A DNA stretch of 64,000 nt from Flavihumibacter cheonanensis (GTDB lineage: Bacteria; Bacteroidota; Bacteroidia; Chitinophagales; Chitinophagaceae), in the NCBI RefSeq assembly GCF_022352215.1, contig NZ_JAKRWF010000002.1, forward strand, positions 930,001 to 994,000, written 5' to 3'. Position numbers and translations under genes: made by a program. Positions 61,084 through 64,000 of this stretch are shown piece by piece (within the stretch, counting starts at the first letter, position 1; every line of letters starts with the position of its first letter). Below the pieces are notes generated by a model that was not told where the DNA came from, made no database searches, and saw nothing but the letters and a program-made list of their open reading frames with translations.

Positions 61084-61941
61084 ATGAAATCAGTAGTTTT
61101 CTGCTGGTTGCTCCTGTTTGCAACCATGGGCCAGAATTTGCATGCCCAACACGCTTCTCTTCCAGTTAAACTGGATTTTTACGAAAAAGGAAAAGGTAAT
61201 CCGGTTAAAGTATTGTTCTTGCACGGATATTCCGATTCCTGGTTTTCATTTTATAGGCTGATTAATGAGTTGCCTGATGAATTTCACTGTATTGCAGTGA
61301 GTTTGCGTGGTCATGGTAATTCACCAAAGCCTGAAAAAGGATATTCTCAGGACGAGATGGTTGAAGACATCATTTATTTTATGAATCAGCAACACCTGGA
61401 TAAAGTTGTTGTTGTCGGCCATTCAATGGGTGCCAGTGTTGCCATGAGAATGGCATTGCAATATCCAGAGCGAACATCTTCATTAATATTGTTGGCAGCA
61501 TTTGCATCTTTTGAGGACAAGGAATTTATACCAGATTTACTCAAAGCAACGCAAGCACTGAAGGATCCGGTTGATCCGGATTTTATTCGCGATTTTCAAC
61601 TTAGTACTCTTGCTCGCAAACTTCCGGCAGCATTTATGAAAACGGTGATATCAGAGAGTAAAAAACTCAACGCAGTAGTATGGAGAGAAACCCTGAAAGG
61701 CTTAGTAAATGCGTCTTACGAAACATCCTTAATCAGGTATCAAAAACCGGTGTTACTAATTTGGGGAGAAGCGGATCAACAGACCCTGAAAGACGATCAG
61801 GACAGATTATTGAAAGCATTCCCAAATGCCTATTTGATGCGTTATGAAAAAACCGGTCACGCAGTTCATTGGGAAAGACCAGGTCAGGTTGCTGGAGATA
61901 TGCTTGCATTCCTTGAACTTATCAGGACTTCACCGGAATAG
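61084..61941 (+). CDS. secreted alpha/beta hydrolase
   Basis: The protein has 285 residues with a signal peptide (MKSVVFCWLLLFATMGQNLH). The catalytic motifs are VLFLHGYSDSWFSFYRL, the nucleophile Ser114 in VVGHSMGASVA, the acid in LIWGEADQQTLKDD and the His in YEKTGHAVHWERP. It is close to the general esterase / lactonase / haloperoxidase-like hydrolase group; the substrate is unknown. It lies 29 nt after the regulator and 81 nt before the haloperoxidase gene, so the three may be in one transcript. Confidence 0.9.
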   Translation: MKSVVFCWLLLFATMGQNLHAQHASLPVKLDFYEKGKGNPVKVLFLHGYSDSWFSFYRLINELPDEFHCIAVSLRGHGNSPKPEKGYSQDEMVEDIIYFMNQQHLDKVVVVGHSMGASVAMRMALQYPERTSSLILLAAFASFEDKEFIPDLLKATQALKDPVDPDFIRDFQLSTLARKLPAAFMKTVISESKKLNAVVWRETLKGLVNASYETSLIRYQKPVLLIWGEADQQTLKDDQDRLLKAFPNAYLMRYEKTGHAVHWERPGQVAGDMLAFLELIRTSPE

Positions 61942-62022
61942 GGTAGGGATTTCACGTGATTGGGGATTGATAAAGGAGGATGGAAAACGCAGCTTTGTGT
62001 CTTAATTTTTAAACCATCACGT

Positions 62023-63294
62023 ATGAAAAAGTTGAAACAATTTATGGTCGTTATCGCAATAGGCGCCATAGCGATTTCTTCCTGTAACCGGCACGATGCG
62101 CCGGAAGTAATTAAAGACCCTTACTCCAACCAAGTTATCCTTGATTGGAATGAAGCAATTGTAATAGCCATGGGTGGTCCTTCTTATCAGCATTCCCTGC
62201 TTGCATCAAGAATTGGTGCCATGGTGCACCTGGCTATGCATGATGCTATCAATGCGGCAAGACCTACCTATAGATCCTATGCTTATTTTGGGAAAAATGA
62301 AAAAGCGGATCCAACTGTAGCAGCCGCTGTTGCAGCTCATGAAGTTTTGGTTGGTAATTTCCCGGATAAACAAAGCGCACTTGATTCTATTTTGAATGTA
62401 TCTATTCAGCAGGTTCCGGATACGGATGCTAAAACAAATGGAATCGCATTAGGTAAGGCGGCAGCAGCAGCCATGCTTCAAATTCGGGCAGATGATGGTG
62501 CTTTTCAGGATCCTATCGCCCCGATAGAGCCGTCTTCTTCAGCTGGAGTTTATCAGTTGGTTCCGCCTTTCAATTTCATTTTTGCCCCCCATTGGAAAAC
62601 AATGAAATTATTCGGATTGCAGAAGCAGGACCAGTTTCGCTCCGTTCCTCCACCTGCTTTAAACAGCGATGAGTATACGGAGGCATTTAAGGAGGTTCAA
62701 TTACGCGGACAGTTACAAAGTACTATTCGTACCGCTGAACAAACTGAGCAGGCACAATTCTGGTACGAATTTTCAGAGATGGGATGGAACAGGGTGGCCA
62801 GGGTAGCGATAGCTGAGAAAAAATTGGGACTTATTGAATCCGCCAGAGTCATGGCACTGGTTAATATGGCGCTGGCTGATTCTTATACTGCAGGTTGGGA
62901 TTCCAAGTTTCATTATAATTTATGGAGACCCTACACTGCTATCCGGAATGCGGGTCAGGATGGAAATACAGAAACTGTCGTAGATTTGACCTGGGATCCA
63001 CTGATGCCGACACCTCCGGTTCAGGATTACCCTTCTACCCATAGTGTACTTGGAAATGCTGGTGCTACCGTACTCACCAAGTTACTAGGCAAAAACACCG
63101 GCTTTAGTATGACTTCGACTACCGGTCCTGAAGGTTTGGTTAAGACTTTTGTTAGTTTCCTGGCGGCTGCTGATGAAAATGCAGATTCAAGAGTAAGTGC
63201 CGGAATTCATTTCCGTTTTGCCTGTGATGCAGGCCAGGAAATGGGAAATAAGATAGGAGACTATGTGGTCAACAACCATTTGCTTCCATTATGA
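62023..63294 (+). CDS. vanadium-dependent haloperoxidase family lipoprotein
   Basis: The start at 62023 (MKKLKQFMVVIAIGAIAISS then C) gives 423 residues with a lipoprotein signal; 21 codons further upstream is another ATG in the intergenic part. The vanadate-site motifs are KFHYNLWRPYTAIR, DYPSTHSVLGNAGATVLTKL and AGIHFRFACDAGQEMGNK, which match the PAP2/vanadium haloperoxidase fold. Such proteins oxidise halides with peroxide or act as acid phosphatases; which applies here cannot be told. The location would be the outer membrane or periplasm. It is followed by a TPR gene. Confidence 0.88.
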   Translation: MKKLKQFMVVIAIGAIAISSCNRHDAPEVIKDPYSNQVILDWNEAIVIAMGGPSYQHSLLASRIGAMVHLAMHDAINAARPTYRSYAYFGKNEKADPTVAAAVAAHEVLVGNFPDKQSALDSILNVSIQQVPDTDAKTNGIALGKAAAAAMLQIRADDGAFQDPIAPIEPSSSAGVYQLVPPFNFIFAPHWKTMKLFGLQKQDQFRSVPPPALNSDEYTEAFKEVQLRGQLQSTIRTAEQTEQAQFWYEFSEMGWNRVARVAIAEKKLGLIESARVMALVNMALADSYTAGWDSKFHYNLWRPYTAIRNAGQDGNTETVVDLTWDPLMPTPPVQDYPSTHSVLGNAGATVLTKLLGKNTGFSMTSTTGPEGLVKTFVSFLAAADENADSRVSAGIHFRFACDAGQEMGNKIGDYVVNNHLLPL

Positions 63295-63324
63295 AACATT
63301 GTTAATCACTAAAACCCATTTATC

Positions 63325-64000
63325 ATGAAAAGTGTGCTTATACTGGCATTGTGCCTTGGGTTGGCTTATTTTTTCACCTCCGGGGAACCTGGTAGCAAAC
63401 AATATGAACCAGCTATATCCAGCATTCCCGTATTTTGTGCTCCTGCGCTTGATTGGTCATTGATGAGTGATGATCATGGGCCGCTTATTCGGGAATTTAA
63501 ATTGGTTCATTTAGCAATAGCTACCAAGGTGGATTCAGCCCAACTGTATTTTGACCAGGGATTGAGTCAGTTGTATGCTTTTAATCATGGAGAGGCGGGA
63601 AGATCCTTTAAAACCGCGATCCGCCTGGATCCAACTGCTGCAATGCCCTATTGGGGGCTTGCTATGGTGCTTGGGCCCAATTACAATGCTGCATTGAATC
63701 CCGGTGCATTAAAAGATATCAATGAAGCTATCCAAAATGCAAAGTCCCGAAGCCTGACTGCAACAGAATTGGAAAAGGGCCTGATTAATGCGCTGGCACT
63801 GCGTTTTCCAGCTACTCCGGTTGAAAACATGACCCCATACAATGCCGCATATGTAAAGGCAATGAAGGAATTGTATGAATTGCATCCTTCCAGTGAGGAG
63901 ATAGCGGTACTGTATATAGATGCACTGATGAATGAGCATCCCTGGAATTTCTGGCTAAAAGACGGAACAGCGCAACCATGGACCAGTCATACCGTTTCTG
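63325..64000 (+). CDS. tetratricopeptide repeat protein, N-terminal part (cut by window end)
   Basis: From the ATG at 63325 the frame stays open to the window end (225 residues). A signal-like start MKSVLILALCLGLAYFF is followed by a segment APALDWSLMSDDHGPLIREF and TPR repeats (DSAQLYFDQGLSQLYAFNHG and EAGRSFKTAIRLDPTAAMPY, then WGLAMVLGPNYNAALNPGAL). It is 30 nt after the haloperoxidase gene on the same strand. The function is unknown; the rest of the gene lies outside. Confidence 0.85.
   Translation, partial: MKSVLILALCLGLAYFFTSGEPGSKQYEPAISSIPVFCAPALDWSLMSDDHGPLIREFKLVHLAIATKVDSAQLYFDQGLSQLYAFNHGEAGRSFKTAIRLDPTAAMPYWGLAMVLGPNYNAALNPGALKDINEAIQNAKSRSLTATELEKGLINALALRFPATPVENMTPYNAAYVKAMKELYELHPSSEEIAVLYIDALMNEHPWNFWLKDGTAQPWTSHTVS

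Overview
The window looks like a chromosomal segment of a Bacteroidota bacterium, most likely of the Chitinophagaceae or a close relative. The evidence is a SusC/SusD outer-membrane pair, gldE and gldD gliding-type genes in the conserved mutY-ssb-gldE-gldD order, a two-component-regulator-propeller histidine kinase, several lipoproteins, and promoters of the Bacteroidota type (-7 box TAnnTTTG). The family-level placement is inference. No tRNA, rRNA, CRISPR array, transposase, integrase or phage gene was seen, and nearly all space is filled with housekeeping or envelope genes.

Layout. 1-3.7 kb: the start of a purU-like gene, a CvfB-like S1 protein, a long-chain acyl-CoA ligase and a YceI lipoprotein. 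3.7-8.8 kb: a minus-strand run DUF502 membrane protein, zinc phospholipase/nuclease-like protein, serC, DUF1015 and a TPR protein. 8.9-16.6 kb: a TetR regulator with a clear operator and promoter, followed by a TolC/adaptor/RND efflux operon and an AIM24-family gene. 16.7-21.5 kb: alpha/beta hydrolase, M20 amidohydrolase, small lipoprotein and a TlpA-like thioredoxin protein. 21.6-28.4 kb: a minus-strand run radA, comF, beta-helix lipoprotein, glutathione peroxidase, holB and ricT. 28.8-34.3 kb: a membrane zinc peptidase and the SusC/SusD pair, which has no degradative enzymes beside it. 34.4-41.3 kb: divergent blocks HU, TPR, a tiny ribosomal-type protein and rng (minus) against mutY, ssb, gldE and gldD (plus). 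41.3-51.3 kb: serine hydrolase, DUF3109, lutB, polysaccharide deacetylase, EamA transporter, purH, comEC and a nitroreductase. 51.5-57.2 kb: carB (short form), a small unknown protein, an M23 peptidase and a BCP peroxiredoxin. 57.3-64 kb: a sensor kinase and response regulator followed by an alpha/beta hydrolase, a vanadium-haloperoxidase-type protein and a TPR protein cut by the window end.

The most unusual non-gene signals are a dispersed GC-rich palindromic repeat at four intergenic sites (REP-like, unit CACCCGTCCGGTG), polypyrimidine/polypurine tracts in inverted orientation around the M23 gene, a G/A tandem tract with a hairpin upstream of radA, and a TetR operator lying within its own promoter. 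The least recognised tiny gene is a 30-residue basic protein at 36117-36209 that resembles the AURKAIP1/COX24 (mS38/bS22) ribosomal family. I did not find a convincing new defence or mobile system. The best candidates for undescribed biology are the REP-like family and the sensor-kinase/haloperoxidase/TPR block at the right end.
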